Assembly: GCA_017409025.1 (NCBI GenBank) | Contig: JAFQTN010000004.1 | Span: 28,524 to 92,523 of the forward strand | Source of the DNA: Bacilli bacterium | GTDB taxonomy: Bacteria > Bacillota_I > Bacilli_A > RF39 > UBA660 | Direction of reading: 5' to 3' | DNA length: 64,000 nucleotides | Part shown: positions 52,583 to 63,700 of the stretch, one piece after another | Layout: each line of letters opens with the position of its first letter | Numbering within the stretch: position 1 is the stretch's first letter | Notes under the pieces: generated by a model | The model's database searches: none | The model's input: the letters and a program-made list of their open reading frames with translations, nothing else | Told to the model about the DNA's origin: nothing | Translations under genes and position numbers: made by a program

Positions 52583-52600
52583 AGGCTTTCTTTTTTTTTT
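52571..52600 (+). terminator. Terminator overlapping the holA stop
   Basis: AAAGAAAG / CTTTCTTT stem followed by a long T-run; the stop codon is in the loop. Confidence 0.8.
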
Positions 52601-52636
52601 GATAAATGTTATAATTTCTAAAGAAGGACTGATATT

Positions 52637-54436
52637 ATGGATGATAAGAACATTAGAAATTTTTGTATTATAGCTCATATTGATCATGGTAAAAGTACTT
52701 TAGCTGATAGAATACTTGAATATACTGGTGCGCTTGAGAAAAGAGAAATGAAAGATCAAATACTTGATAATATGGAACTAGAAAGAGAAAGAGGTATTAC
52801 TATTAAGTTAAATGCTGTTAGGTTAGAATACAAGGGATATATTCTTAATTTAATAGATACTCCAGGACATGTGGATTTTACTTATGAAGTATCTAGAAGT
52901 ATGGCTGCTTGTGATGGGGCTATTTTAGTAGTTGATGCTGCTCAAGGAATTGAGGCACAAACATTGGCTAATGTATATTTAGCAATGGAAAATAATTTAG
53001 AGATAATACCAGTTATTAATAAGATAGATTTACCGAATGCTGATATAGATAAGAGAGTAGAAGAACTTAATAAAACATTTGGTTTTAAAAGAGAAGAGAT
53101 AATATTAACTAGTGCTAAGACAGGGGTAGGTATTCCAGAACTTGTTGATGCAATTATAGATAGAGTTGATTCTCCAGTTAATCCATATGATGATAATAAA
53201 CTTAGATGTTTAATCTTTGATAGTTATTTTGATTCATATAGAGGAGTAATATCTTTAATTAGAGTAGTTAGTGGTAGCGTTAGACCAGGAGATAAAATTA
53301 AGATGGTAACTACTGGTGCAAGTTACGATGTAGTAGAGATTGGTTATAATAATCCTAAGGAAGTTAAAGTTAGGGAATTAAAAGCTGGTGAAGTTGGATT
53401 TTTATGTGCTAGTATAAAGACAATTGATAGTGTTAAAGTAGGGGATACAATTACTAAATATGATGATTCTTGTATTGAAGGATTACCTGGATATAAGGTT
53501 ATGAAACCAATGGTATTTTGTGGGTTGTATCCAATCGATAGTAAGAAGTATCCTAATTTAAGGGAAGCATTAGAAAAATTAAAATTAAATGATGCTAGTT
53601 TAACTTTTGAACCAGAAACATCTAGTACTTTAGGATTTGGTTTTAGAACAGGATTTTTAGGACTTTTACATTTAGATATTATTACTGAGAGAATAGAAAG
53701 AGAATTTGGAATAGATATTATTGCTACGGCACCATCTGTTATATATGAAATTAAGTTAACTGATGGAAGTATTATTAACGTAGATAATCCATCTGAATTT
53801 CCTGAGAAAGTTAGAATTAGTGAAATAAAAGAACCGTATATACTTACTAATATATTTGTTCCTAATGAATATATTGGTAGTATTATGGAATTATGTCAAG
53901 AAAAAAGAGGTACTTATGTATCTACTGAGTATATAGATACTAGTAGAGTTAATATTCATTATGAGATACCTTTATCTGAGATAGTATATGATTTTTTTGA
54001 TAAACTTAAGAGTTATACTAAAGGATATGCTTCATTTGATTATGAAATTATCGGTTATAAAGCAAGTGACTTGGTTAAGATGGATATTATGTTAAATGGA
54101 GATATCGTTGATGCACTATCAGTAATAGTACATAAGGATTTTGCTTATAAAAGGGGTAGAGTAGTCGTAGATAATTTAAAAGAAATAATTCCTAGACAGA
54201 TGTTTGAAGTACCAGTACAAGCTGTTATAGGTAGTAAAGTAATAGCTAGAAGTGATATTAAAGCTATGAGAAAAGATGTACTTGCTAAATGTTATGGTGG
54301 AGATATTACTAGAAAGAGAAAATTATTAGAAAAACAAAAAGAAGGTAAGAAAAAGATGAAGACTATTGGAAAGGTAGATATTCCTAAGGAAGCCTTTTTA
54401 TCAGTACTTAAAGCAGAAGGTATTAAGAAAGATTAA
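52637..54436 (+). CDS. lepA: Elongation factor 4 (LepA)
   Basis: 599 residues, a translational GTPase related to EF-G: G1 AHIDHGKST, the RGITIK switch, G3 DTPGHVDF, G4 NKIDLP, and the LepA-specific C-terminal domain with GEKKMKTIG-like basic end ([20 protein letters not shown]). Full length. Extended -10 TGTTATAAT at 52607-52615. Position after holA is close to the holA-rpsT-lepA order of Bacillus, here without rpsT. Confidence 0.97.
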   Translation: MDDKNIRNFCIIAHIDHGKSTLADRILEYTGALEKREMKDQILDNMELERERGITIKLNAVRLEYKGYILNLIDTPGHVDFTYEVSRSMAACDGAILVVDAAQGIEAQTLANVYLAMENNLEIIPVINKIDLPNADIDKRVEELNKTFGFKREEIILTSAKTGVGIPELVDAIIDRVDSPVNPYDDNKLRCLIFDSYFDSYRGVISLIRVVSGSVRPGDKIKMVTTGASYDVVEIGYNNPKEVKVRELKAGEVGFLCASIKTIDSVKVGDTITKYDDSCIEGLPGYKVMKPMVFCGLYPIDSKKYPNLREALEKLKLNDASLTFEPETSSTLGFGFRTGFLGLLHLDIITERIEREFGIDIIATAPSVIYEIKLTDGSIINVDNPSEFPEKVRISEIKEPYILTNIFVPNEYIGSIMELCQEKRGTYVSTEYIDTSRVNIHYEIPLSEIVYDFFDKLKSYTKGYASFDYEIIGYKASDLVKMDIMLNGDIVDALSVIVHKDFAYKRGRVVVDNLKEIIPRQMFEVPVQAVIGSKVIARSDIKAMRKDVLAKCYGGDITRKRKLLEKQKEGKKKMKTIGKVDIPKEAFLSVLKAEGIKKD

Positions 54437-54520
54437 TATCTTCTTTTTAGTAAATTGTTTTTATGTTATATACAAAAAAAGATATTTATTGTATAATTAA
54501 TAAACGAGGTGTTATGTAGT

Positions 54521-55942
54521 ATGAATTTACCTAATATGTTGGAAGCTAAGAAAAGAACTAAAAATAAAACTTTAATTAAATATGATGATTATTTTATGAA
54601 TGAAGAATTAGAATCTTTAGGTAAAGATAAGAATTATATTATTTTAACTTATGGATGTCAAATGAATGAGCATGATAGTGAAAATATTGCTGGTATTATG
54701 GAAGATATGAGTTATACTAAAGTATTGGATATGGAAGATGCCGATGTTATTATTGTTAATACTTGTGCTATTAGAGAGAATGCTCATAATAAGGCAGAAG
54801 GTATGCTAGGTAGAATTAAGCACTTAAAGGAAACTAAAAAAGATATAATTGTTATATTATGTGGATGTATGGCTCAAGAAGAGGGACTTGTTAATAAAAT
54901 AAATAACTATAAATGGATAGATATTATATGTGGAACGCATAATTATCATAAGATACCGGAATATTTATTAGAGATAGTTAATAATCAAGATAAATTAATG
55001 AGAGAAGTATTTAGTATTGAGGGAGATGTAATTGAGAATTTACCTGTTAAAAGAGAATCTAAATATACTGGATGGGTTAATATTCAATATGGATGTGATA
55101 AGTTTTGTACTTATTGTATAGTTCCTTATACTAGAGGTAAACAAAGAAGTAGATTACCTGAAGATATTATTGATGAAGTAAGAGAAATGTATAATAATTG
55201 TTATCAAGAAGTTACATTACTTGGGCAAAATGTTAATGCTTATGGAAAAGATTTAGATATGGAGTATGATTTTGCTGATTTACTTGGTGAAGTTAGTCAA
55301 ACTGGTATTCCTAGAATTAGATTTGTTACTAGTCATCCATGGGATTTTACTGATAAGATGATAGATGTAATTAGTAAATGTGATAATATTATGCCTTATG
55401 TTCATTTACCTATACAATCTGGATCTGACAGAATATTAAAATTAATGGGTAGAAAATATACTAAAGAAGAATATCTAGAATTAGTAAATAAGATTAGAGA
55501 AAGAGTACCTAATGTTAGCATTACTACGGATATAATTGTTGGTTTTCCTGGAGAAACTGAAGAAGATTTTCAAGATACTTTAGATATAGTTAACAAAGTA
55601 AAATATGATTTAGCTTATACTTTTATATATTCACCTAGAGAAGGAACACCTGCAGCTAAGATGGAAGATAATACACCGATGGAAGAGAAAAAAGAAAGAT
55701 TAGCTAGATTAAATGAACTTATTAATAAATATGCACTTGAAGCTAATAAGAAAATGTTAGATAAGATAGTATCTGTTCTAATACTAGGTGAGAGCGATAA
55801 AGAAAATAAGTATATGGGATATACTGATAATATGAAGTTAGTTAATGTAGCTTGTGATAAAGAATTAGTTGGAAAAATTATAAATGTTAAAATAGTAGAT
55901 GCTAAAACTTGGTCACTTGAGGGAGTTGTAAATGATAAATAG
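54521..55942 (+). CDS. miaB: tRNA-2-methylthio-N6-dimethylallyladenosine synthase MiaB
   Basis: 473 residues. The N-terminal MTTase domain has LTYGCQMNEHDSE and further Cys for a 4Fe-4S cluster; the radical SAM motif is CDKFCTYCIVPYTRGKQRSR; a C-terminal TRAM domain follows. It modifies A37 of tRNAs reading UNN codons. ATG 54521 is preferred over GTG 54509, which lies in the GAGGTG ribosome site; a TATAAT is at 54492-54497. Confidence 0.95.
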   Translation: MNLPNMLEAKKRTKNKTLIKYDDYFMNEELESLGKDKNYIILTYGCQMNEHDSENIAGIMEDMSYTKVLDMEDADVIIVNTCAIRENAHNKAEGMLGRIKHLKETKKDIIVILCGCMAQEEGLVNKINNYKWIDIICGTHNYHKIPEYLLEIVNNQDKLMREVFSIEGDVIENLPVKRESKYTGWVNIQYGCDKFCTYCIVPYTRGKQRSRLPEDIIDEVREMYNNCYQEVTLLGQNVNAYGKDLDMEYDFADLLGEVSQTGIPRIRFVTSHPWDFTDKMIDVISKCDNIMPYVHLPIQSGSDRILKLMGRKYTKEEYLELVNKIRERVPNVSITTDIIVGFPGETEEDFQDTLDIVNKVKYDLAYTFIYSPREGTPAAKMEDNTPMEEKKERLARLNELINKYALEANKKMLDKIVSVLILGESDKENKYMGYTDNMKLVNVACDKELVGKIINVKIVDAKTWSLEGVVNDK

Positions 55943-56261
55943 TAGTATAGAAGAATTATTTAATTCGATAGAAAATTCTACTTTATATAAAGAGTATAAA
56001 AAGATGAATGATATTCTTAGTAAAGATAGTGATATAAAAAAACAATTAGATGAAATTAAAGAACTAGAAAAAGAAGCTACTTATTTAGAAAGTATTGGAG
56101 ATAGTAAATATTTAGAGATTGATGAAGAAATTAAAAGAAGAGCAGATATATTAAACAATAATCATATTTATCAAGAATATTTGAATAAGATGAATGAATT
56201 TAATGATGAGATTAGTATTTCTAGTAAGATGATAGAAAAATATGTTGAAGAGAAAGTTTAA
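55932..56261 (+). CDS. ymcA: YlbF/YmcA family protein
   Basis: 109 residues, all helical, matching the YlbF/YmcA (Ric complex) family. In Bacillus ymcA also follows miaB, and with YlbF and YaaT it assists RNase Y-dependent mRNA processing. It overlaps miaB by 11 nt. The distinction from YlbF rests on position only. Confidence 0.75.
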   Translation: MINSSIEELFNSIENSTLYKEYKKMNDILSKDSDIKKQLDEIKELEKEATYLESIGDSKYLEIDEEIKRRADILNNNHIYQEYLNKMNEFNDEISISSKMIEKYVEEKV

Positions 56262-56274
56262 TAACTTTCTTTTT
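56251..56274 (+). terminator. Terminator overlapping the ymcA stop
   Basis: 8-bp stem AGAAAGTT / AACTTTCT with loop TAAT and T5. Confidence 0.85.
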
Positions 56275-56303
56275 GTAATTTAAAATTTATTAAAGGTGAT
56301 AGT

Positions 56304-56984
56304 ATGGAAATAATTACAAAGATATTATTTGAAAATCAAGATTTAAAATATAGAGAATTTAATAGTAAATTAATACCTAATATTAGTAAAGATAATATTA
56401 TAGGAGTGAGGGTTCCTGTTATTAGGAAGATTGCTAAAGAGATAAAAGATAATAGTTATATAGAAGAATTTTTTAATGAATTGCCTCATAAATATCAAGA
56501 AGAAAATATTTTACATGGGATATTATTATCTAACTACAAAGATATAGATATTTTATTAGATAAGTTAGATAAATTTTTAGTATATGCAGATAATTGGGCA
56601 GTTACTGACATTATTAGTCCTAAGATATTTAAGAAATATCCGAATAAAGTATTAGATAGAATAAAGATATGGATTAATAGTAGTAATGAATATGTCATTA
56701 GATTTGGTGTTGTATCTTTGTTACAATTTTATTTAGATGAAAATTTTACTTCAGATATATTAGAAATGGTAAGTAAGATAAAAAGTGATTATTTTTATGT
56801 TAATATGGCTATTGCTTGGTTTTATTCTTTTGCATTAATTAAACAGTATGAAACTACGATTAAATATTTTGAAGATAAAAAATTAGATAAATGGATTCAT
56901 AATAAATCTATTCAGAAAGCAATTGATAGTTATAGAATTAGTAAGGAGAAAAAAGATTATTTAAGAAAATTAAAAATAAAATAA
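56304..56984 (+). CDS. DNA alkylation repair protein, AlkD-like HEAT repeat
   Basis: 226 residues of ALK (HEAT-like) repeats: VRVPVIRKIAKEI, EENILHGILL, YADNWAVTDIISPKIFKKYP and EYVIRFGVVSLLQFYL. The conserved Trp/Asp of the DNWAVTD segment matches the AlkD active-site region, which excises bulky or alkylated bases without base flipping. Members of this fold can also have lost activity. RBS AAGGTG. Confidence 0.85.
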   Translation: MEIITKILFENQDLKYREFNSKLIPNISKDNIIGVRVPVIRKIAKEIKDNSYIEEFFNELPHKYQEENILHGILLSNYKDIDILLDKLDKFLVYADNWAVTDIISPKIFKKYPNKVLDRIKIWINSSNEYVIRFGVVSLLQFYLDENFTSDILEMVSKIKSDYFYVNMAIAWFYSFALIKQYETTIKYFEDKKLDKWIHNKSIQKAIDSYRISKEKKDYLRKLKIK

Positions 56985-56996
56985 GGTAAATAATTG

Positions 56997-57033
56997 CTCA
57001 TATTTTCATATATTTAATAGGTGAAAATATGAG
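56997..57033 (+). promoter_or_regulatory. Hairpin enclosing the popT start codon
   Basis: Perfect 12-bp stem CTCATATTTTCA (56997-57008) / TGAAAATATGAG (57022-57033). The ATG start (57029-57031) lies in the stem and AGGTG straddles loop and stem. A T-rich run (TTTATTTTTT) follows, so it could also terminate readthrough from upstream. Confidence 0.6.
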
Positions 57034-57838
57034 TTTATTTTTTAAAGGATTTATTATAGGTATCGCAAAGATAATACCTGGAGTATCCGGAGCGATGATA
57101 GCTGTTAGTTTTAATGTATATGATAAGTTAATTAATGCAGTAACTAATTTTTTTGATGATAAAAAGAATAATTTAAAATTTTTATTAATGGTTGGTATGG
57201 GTATTTTATTATCGATAGTATTTTTTAGTAATATTATTAGATATTTTATAGGAAATTATTATTTAATTACTATGATGTTATTTATAGGGTTGATTGTAGG
57301 TGGTACTTATAATTTTTCTAAAAATATAGAATTTAATGTCAAAAATATTTTGATTATTATTTTAATAATTGGTTTGATGTTATTTATTAGTTTATTTAAT
57401 ATTAATAATAATTATCAAATGCAAGGTAATTATATAGATTATGTAATGTTTTTTATTGGTGGAATGATAGAAATATTTTCTTCAATAGTTCCTGGTATTA
57501 GTGGTACTGCATTATTTATGTTATTAGGGATATATGATAATATACTTATATTATTTTCTAATATATTTAATATATCTTTTGTTATAGATAATATAATGAT
57601 ATATATTAGTTATGGTATTGGTATGATGTTATCTTTTATTATATGTACATTAGTAATATCTTATTTATTAAAAAAGTATCGAAATTTATTCGATACAATT
57701 ATTCTTGGTCTTAGTATATCTAGTATTTTATTGCTTATAATTATGACATTTGGTAATAGTTTTACTATTATACATTTAATTATAGGGATAATTTTATTTT
57801 TTGTTGGAGTAGTGATATCTTATTTATTTGATAAATAG
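57029..57838 (+). CDS. popT: DUF368 polyprenyl-phosphate transporter (PopT-like)
   Basis: 269 residues, about eight membrane helices, with the duplicated family motif IIPGVSGAMIAVSFNVYDKL and SIVPGISGTALFMLLGIYDN. DUF368 proteins (PopT) have been reported to recycle undecaprenyl phosphate across the membrane for wall synthesis. The start codon is buried in a hairpin. The 3' end overlaps the convergent yigZ gene by 19 bp. Confidence 0.85.
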   Translation: MSLFFKGFIIGIAKIIPGVSGAMIAVSFNVYDKLINAVTNFFDDKKNNLKFLLMVGMGILLSIVFFSNIIRYFIGNYYLITMMLFIGLIVGGTYNFSKNIEFNVKNILIIILIIGLMLFISLFNINNNYQMQGNYIDYVMFFIGGMIEIFSSIVPGISGTALFMLLGIYDNILILFSNIFNISFVIDNIMIYISYGIGMMLSFIICTLVISYLLKKYRNLFDTIILGLSISSILLLIIMTFGNSFTIIHLIIGIILFFVGVVISYLFDK

Positions 57839-58416
57839 TTATATTCAATATTTATATCTTTTAATATTTTATAATTTATCTTATTTAATTTAATAGTATC
57901 TATGAAAGATATAGGAATATCAATGTTATATTTAATAGTATTATCAAATATTTTATTATTAATATTTATATCTTTTAATAAATAATCAATTTCTTTAATT
58001 TTGTTATAGTTAAATTCAATATCGATATTATATCCTTTAGTTAGTTTTACGATATTATCTGAAGATAGAGTATTAGTAACGCTTTTAGTATAAGCCCTAA
58101 CCAAACCACCAGCACCGAGCAGGATACCACCAAAGTATCTAACTACTACTGCTAAAATGTTATTTAGGTTATTAGCTTCTAATACTTTTAATATGGGTAT
58201 TCCTGCTGTACCTGATGGTTCTCCATCATCACTTGATTTTTTATAGTCGTCAACTATATATGCGTAACAATAATGATTAGCATCTTTATTTGATTCTTTA
58301 ATATTATTTATTATATCATTAACTTCAGATTTATCTTTAATTTTATATAAATAACAAATAAATCTAGAATTTTTAATTATTATTTCATTATGATTGTTAT
58401 TTTTAATAGTGTACAT
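57820..58416 (-). CDS. yigZ: YigZ/IMPACT family protein
   Basis: 198 residues. The N-terminal UPF0029/IMPACT domain shows KNSRFICYLYKIKDKSEVN, HYCYAYIVDD, SSDDGEPSGTAGIPILKVLE and VVVRYFGGILLGAGGLVRAY; the short C-terminal domain is DUF1949-like. The role is uncertain (translation stress has been proposed for relatives). Start 58416 is chosen because AGGTGATATT precedes it on the minus strand; the longer frame from 58461 lacks a ribosome site. Confidence 0.92.
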   Translation of the reverse strand: MYTIKNNNHNEIIIKNSRFICYLYKIKDKSEVNDIINNIKESNKDANHYCYAYIVDDYKKSSDDGEPSGTAGIPILKVLEANNLNNILAVVVRYFGGILLGAGGLVRAYTKSVTNTLSSDNIVKLTKGYNIDIEFNYNKIKEIDYLLKDININNKIFDNTIKYNIDIPISFIDTIKLNKINYKILKDINIEYNYLSNK

Positions 58417-58515
58417 AATATCACCTGAAATAATTATATATAAATAATTAAAAGATGACAAGTGTTGAAATAAAAGAATAATTATAATATAATTATTTTG
58501 TTAGGAAGTGATCTA

Positions 58516-58908
58516 ATGTATTGTAGTAATTGTGGAGAAAAAAATAACAATAATAAATTTTGTACTAATTGTGGAATTAATTTAAAACCTATAAAAACTA
58601 AAGAGGATAGTGGATTAAAAATAGCATCTATTATTTTAGGCGGATTAGGAATATTTGCTAATTTAACTATAATCTTTTCATTCTTTGGTTTTGTAGTATC
58701 TCTAATAGGTTTAATATTAGGTATTATTACTATTAAAAAGGAAAAGAATATAATTGGAATAGTTTTAAATTCGGTATCATTGTTTTTGTCAATAATAATG
58801 ATTAGTATATTTATTATTATTTTTAGATCTATATTTAGAACACCAGAAGAATTTGTTGAAGAATTTCAACATTATGAAAAATTTGATAATGTACTTGATA
58901 CATATTAA
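58516..58908 (+). CDS. Zinc-ribbon membrane protein (DUF4190-like)
   Basis: 130 residues. An N-terminal zinc ribbon with two CxxC pairs (MYCSNCGEKN, FCTNCGINL) is followed by two membrane helices (about 30-52 and 60-100) with GLILGIITIKKEKN between them. Function unknown. The start at 58516 is set by AGGAAGTG upstream. Confidence 0.72.
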   Translation: MYCSNCGEKNNNNKFCTNCGINLKPIKTKEDSGLKIASIILGGLGIFANLTIIFSFFGFVVSLIGLILGIITIKKEKNIIGIVLNSVSLFLSIIMISIFIIIFRSIFRTPEEFVEEFQHYEKFDNVLDTY

Positions 58909-58946
58909 AATGTATCATTTTTCTATTATATGAAAGGAGTGATAAG

Positions 58947-60716
58947 ATGATTGATAAGTTATTATCTACGACACCACATAAACCAGGGTGTTATCTAATG
59001 AAAGATAAAAATGGTTGTATTATATATGTTGGTAAAAGTAAGAATTTAAAGAATAGACTTAGTTCTTATTTTAAACAAAATCATAGTGGTAAAACAAAAA
59101 TGTTAGTAAGAGATATAGTATCTTTTGAATATATTTTAACTAATTCAGAAGTAGAATCCTTGTTATTGGAACTTAATTTAATTAAGAAATATACTCCTAA
59201 ATATAATATATTATATAAAGATGATAAAACATATCCTTATATAGAGTTAACTAATGATAGAATACCTAGATTATTAATTGTAAGAAATCCTAATATAAAA
59301 AGAGGAGGAAATAGAAAATTATTTGGGCCGTATCCGAATGTTAGTGCTGCTAGAAAAGTCGTAGAAATATTAAATAGATTATATCCTCTTAGAAAATGTA
59401 AGAATATGGGTAGGAAAGAATGTTTATACTATCATATAGGTGAGTGTTTAGGATATTGCACTAATAAAATTAATGATGAAGAAATAAATAAAATGAAAGA
59501 AGAAATTATATCTTTTTTTAGTGGAAATAGTGATATAGTAATATCAAAATTGGAAAAGAAAATGTATGATTCATCAGAAAAATTACAATTTGAAAAAGCA
59601 TTAGAATATAAAGAAATATTAGATTATATAAATATTACTTTAGAAAAACAAAAAGTAGAATTAGATGATAATTATGATAGAGATGTTATTGGTTATTATG
59701 AAGAAGATAATTATTTATCAATAAATATTTTGTTTATACGTGGAGGAAAACTACTTGATAAGAAGAGCAATATATTTCCAATGATAGATACTTTATCTGA
59801 AGAAGTTAATAATTATATATCTAATTTTTATGACAAACATACAACTAAAGTTAAGGAAGTATTAATTCCTTCAATAGTTAATGGTGAAATTCTTAAAGAT
59901 ACTTTTAATCTTAATTTTTTTACTCCGGTTAAGGCTACTAAAAAAAAGATATTAGATTTAGCTATGGAAAATGCTAAAAATTATTATAATGAACAGATAT
60001 CAATTATTAAAAAAGATGATGAGAAATTAAATGAAGCTTTATTAGAATTATCTAATTTATTAGGTATAGAAAAAGCTAATCATATAGAGATATTTGATAA
60101 TTCTAATATATTTGGTAGTTTTAATGTATCAGGGATGGTAGTTTTTATAGATGGTAAGAAAAATACTAATTTATATAGAAAATTTAAGATTACTAATGAT
60201 AAAAATGATGATTATGGTACGATGAGAGAAGTTATATATCGTAGATATTTTAGAGTATTAAAAGATAATTTAGATAGGCCTGATTTAATAATAGTTGATG
60301 GTGGAAGTGGACAAGTTAATATAGCTAGAGAAGTACTTTTAGAGTTAGGTATGAATATACCTGTTGCAGGGTTAAAAAAAGATGATAAACATAGTACTAA
60401 TGTTTTGATTGGTAAATATCCTTTAGAAGAAATAGAAATAAAGAAGGATAGTTATTTATTCTTACTTCTTACTAGAATGCAAGATGAAGTACATAGATAT
60501 ACGATTAGTTATCATAAAGATATTCGTAGTAAAGGGGCATTATCTAGTATTTTAGATAATATAGATGGTATTGGAGAAGTAAGAAAAAAGATAATTTTAA
60601 AGAAATATAAGACTATAATAAAAATGAAAGAGGCCTCTGTAGAAGAACTTAGTGAAATAATGCCTCAAAATATAGCGATAAATTTTTACAAATACTTACA
60701 AAATATAGAAAGTTAA
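58947..60716 (+). CDS. uvrC: UvrABC system protein C
   Basis: 589 residues, the dual-incision nuclease of nucleotide excision repair. GIY-YIG domain at the N-terminus (CIIYVGKSKNLKNRLSSYF), a Cys-rich stretch (CKNMGRKECLYYHIGECLGYC), a UVR helix pair, the RNase H-like domain (IEIFDNSNIFGSFNVSGMVV, LIIVDGGSGQVNIA) and C-terminal HhH (IDGIGEVRKKIILKKYKT). AAGGAGTGATAAG precedes the ATG. Confidence 0.97.
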   Translation: MIDKLLSTTPHKPGCYLMKDKNGCIIYVGKSKNLKNRLSSYFKQNHSGKTKMLVRDIVSFEYILTNSEVESLLLELNLIKKYTPKYNILYKDDKTYPYIELTNDRIPRLLIVRNPNIKRGGNRKLFGPYPNVSAARKVVEILNRLYPLRKCKNMGRKECLYYHIGECLGYCTNKINDEEINKMKEEIISFFSGNSDIVISKLEKKMYDSSEKLQFEKALEYKEILDYINITLEKQKVELDDNYDRDVIGYYEEDNYLSINILFIRGGKLLDKKSNIFPMIDTLSEEVNNYISNFYDKHTTKVKEVLIPSIVNGEILKDTFNLNFFTPVKATKKKILDLAMENAKNYYNEQISIIKKDDEKLNEALLELSNLLGIEKANHIEIFDNSNIFGSFNVSGMVVFIDGKKNTNLYRKFKITNDKNDDYGTMREVIYRRYFRVLKDNLDRPDLIIVDGGSGQVNIAREVLLELGMNIPVAGLKKDDKHSTNVLIGKYPLEEIEIKKDSYLFLLLTRMQDEVHRYTISYHKDIRSKGALSSILDNIDGIGEVRKKIILKKYKTIIKMKEASVEELSEIMPQNIAINFYKYLQNIES

Positions 60717-60730
60717 TCTTTCTTTTTTTA
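60705..60730 (+). terminator. Terminator overlapping the uvrC stop
   Basis: AGAAAG / CTTTCT stem with loop TTAAT followed by T7. Confidence 0.75.
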
Positions 60731-60766
60731 TTGTAATATGATAAAATTATACTAGGTGAATTGTAT

Positions 60767-63700
60767 ATGAAAAGACTAAATAACAAAGGTTTTACTTTAA
60801 TAGAATTATTAGCTACTTTAGCAGTTTTATCTTTAGTAATTACTATAGTTATATATATATCTACTAGTGTTATTACTAATGCTAAGCAGAATAGTTATCA
60901 GGTTACTATTAATAATATAGAAAAAACTGCTAATAGTTATGTTATTGAGAATAAGGGTGATTCTTATTGGTTAAAAAATTCTGATAATACTGAGTATCAG
61001 TGTATTACAGTACAAAATCTAATAGATAAAGGATTTTTTAAAAATGATGTTTTATCATCTGAAATTTCCGATGGTGTTACTGTATCTAATGACAATATGA
61101 TTTATTTAGAAAGGAATCAATATAATAAAACTGTTATTAGAAATATATTACTTGTTGGTGAAAAAAGTAATTATACAGGTTTATGTGGTGATTTTAAAGT
61201 TTCTGGAAGTATTAGTTTTGATGTAGAACCAGACTTAAATATTTGGAGTAAGAAAAAAGATATTACTATTTATTATAATGTTAAAAATAATATCGATAAA
61301 GTATCTAATTATACATATAATTATCAATTTAATGATGAAACTTATAGTGATAATTTTAATAATAGATCAGTAACTAAAGAAATTACAGTTACTGAAAATG
61401 GAGATTTAATTGCTAATATATATAATGGTTCTGATTCTGTTTCAGTCAATACTCTTCATATAGGTAAAATAGATAATGAAGGGCCGGTAATTGAACAAAA
61501 ATATACTGGACCTAATGTGGTTCGCGGTTCAGTAACAATACCACTAATTTTATCAGATGCTGCTTCAGGTGTAGATTATAGTAGTTTTGGTTTGTCCGAT
61601 TTAAAAGTAACAATTGGTGGTGTTTCTATAAATAGTGGATTAACATTGGAACCTAAAAACGATAATAGTTATGATTTAATAATAGAGGATTTATCTAATG
61701 AAGGAAATGTTATAATTACAATTCCTAACAATAGTTTATTTGATGTGTTAGGAAATGGAAATGATAGTATTGTTTTAAATCCTGATGTTAAATTTAGTAA
61801 TGTATATATGATTGATTTGAATGGTAATGGTGCAACATCATCAGGAACAACATCAATATATGAAAAATATAATACTGGTATATATAGAGATAGTTCATTA
61901 AGTAATAAGATGACTACATCAAGTAATCCAATAACAAAACCGACTAGATCATATACAATTACTTATGATTTAAATTCTACTGGTGCTACACAAAGTGCTT
62001 CCACTGGAACAGTAAATTATGCTTATAATGGTCATTATACAGCTACTAGTGGTGGAACACAAATGATAAATAGTGATGGCTATATAACATCAGACTTTAC
62101 AACAACTAAATATACTTCAAATCAAACATTATATGCACAATGGACTGCTAGAAGTACGACATTAGCAACGATTACAAAAACAGGTTATACATGTAAATGG
62201 AATACAAAAAGTGATGGAACTGGCATAGAATATGATTCTGGAAAAACAGATTATACAACTGATGGAAATGTAACTTTATATGCAATTTGTACAGCAAATA
62301 AAGTAACTATAAAATATAAGCTTGGTTCTGGAGAAAGTTTAACTAATAGTACAACAGATAATGGTGTAACATATACATGGGATGTTGATAGCAATAACAT
62401 AATACAGAAAAATGGTAAACCATTAATTTCGACTATTAAATATGGTGAAAGTATTCATGTAAATGGGTTATCTGATTATAATAATGGAAAATATTTAAAA
62501 ATTACTAAAGTAGGTTATACTGGTGTTTCTAGTAATGAATGGAAATGCGTGTCTTCTAGTTGTATAGTAGCAAATAAGACCTATAGTCAAACAACTAATA
62601 CATATACAGCTGATGATTTTTGTGATGCTTCATCTGAAGATTGTGAAGTGATACTAGGAGTAAATTGGACACCAGATACTTATACGATAAGTTTGAATGG
62701 TAATGGTGCTATGTCATTAGGAACTACAACAATATATGAAAAATATAATACTGGTATATATAAAGATAATTCATTAAGTATGCGAATGACAACAAGTAAT
62801 AATGCAATAACAAAACCTATTAGGTCATATACAATTACTTATGATTTAAATTCAACTGGTGCGACACAGAGTGCTTCAACAGGTAAAGTGAATTATACAT
62901 ATAATGGTTATTATACAACAGCTAGTGGTGGGACACAATTGATAAATAGTAATGGTTATATAACTTCAGAATTTACAACAACTAAATATACTTCGAATCA
63001 AACATTATATGCGCAATGGACTGCTGGAAGTACGACATTAGCAACGATTACAAAAACAGGTCATACGTGTAAATGGAATACAAAAAATGATGGAACTGGA
63101 GATAACTATAATTCTGGAAATACAGGTTATACAACTGATAAAAATGTAACATTATATGCAATTTGTACTGCAAATAAAGTAACTATAAAATATAAACTTG
63201 GTTCAGGAGAAAAAATTACTGCTCAAACAAAAAACAAAGATAAAACAGAAACATATAATTGGACAGTTGATTCTAATAATATAATAATGAAAAATGGTAG
63301 TTATTTAACTGCGACTATTGAGTATGGTAAAGAAATTGGAGGAAATGGCTTGGCAAATTATAATAATGGCAATTATATGAAAATAACAAAAACTGGATAC
63401 ACTGCAGTTTCTAGTAAACAATGGAAATGTATATCTGGATGTACGGTTGCAAATAAAACTTACAATCAAGCAACAACTTCGTATACCGCTAGTGATTTTT
63501 GTGATATTAGCAATGGTAATTGTGAAGTAATACTAGGTGTAAATTGGAAAAAAAATAGTTCTTCAGGAAGTGGAAGTTCTACTGGTGGTAATGATACAAC
63601 GACAACAGAATATTATTGTATTGAGGCTTGTGGTTTGCGTCCAAATTGTAATATATGCAAAGATTATTTTCCAAATGATACGGTAGTAAATAGCATACCA

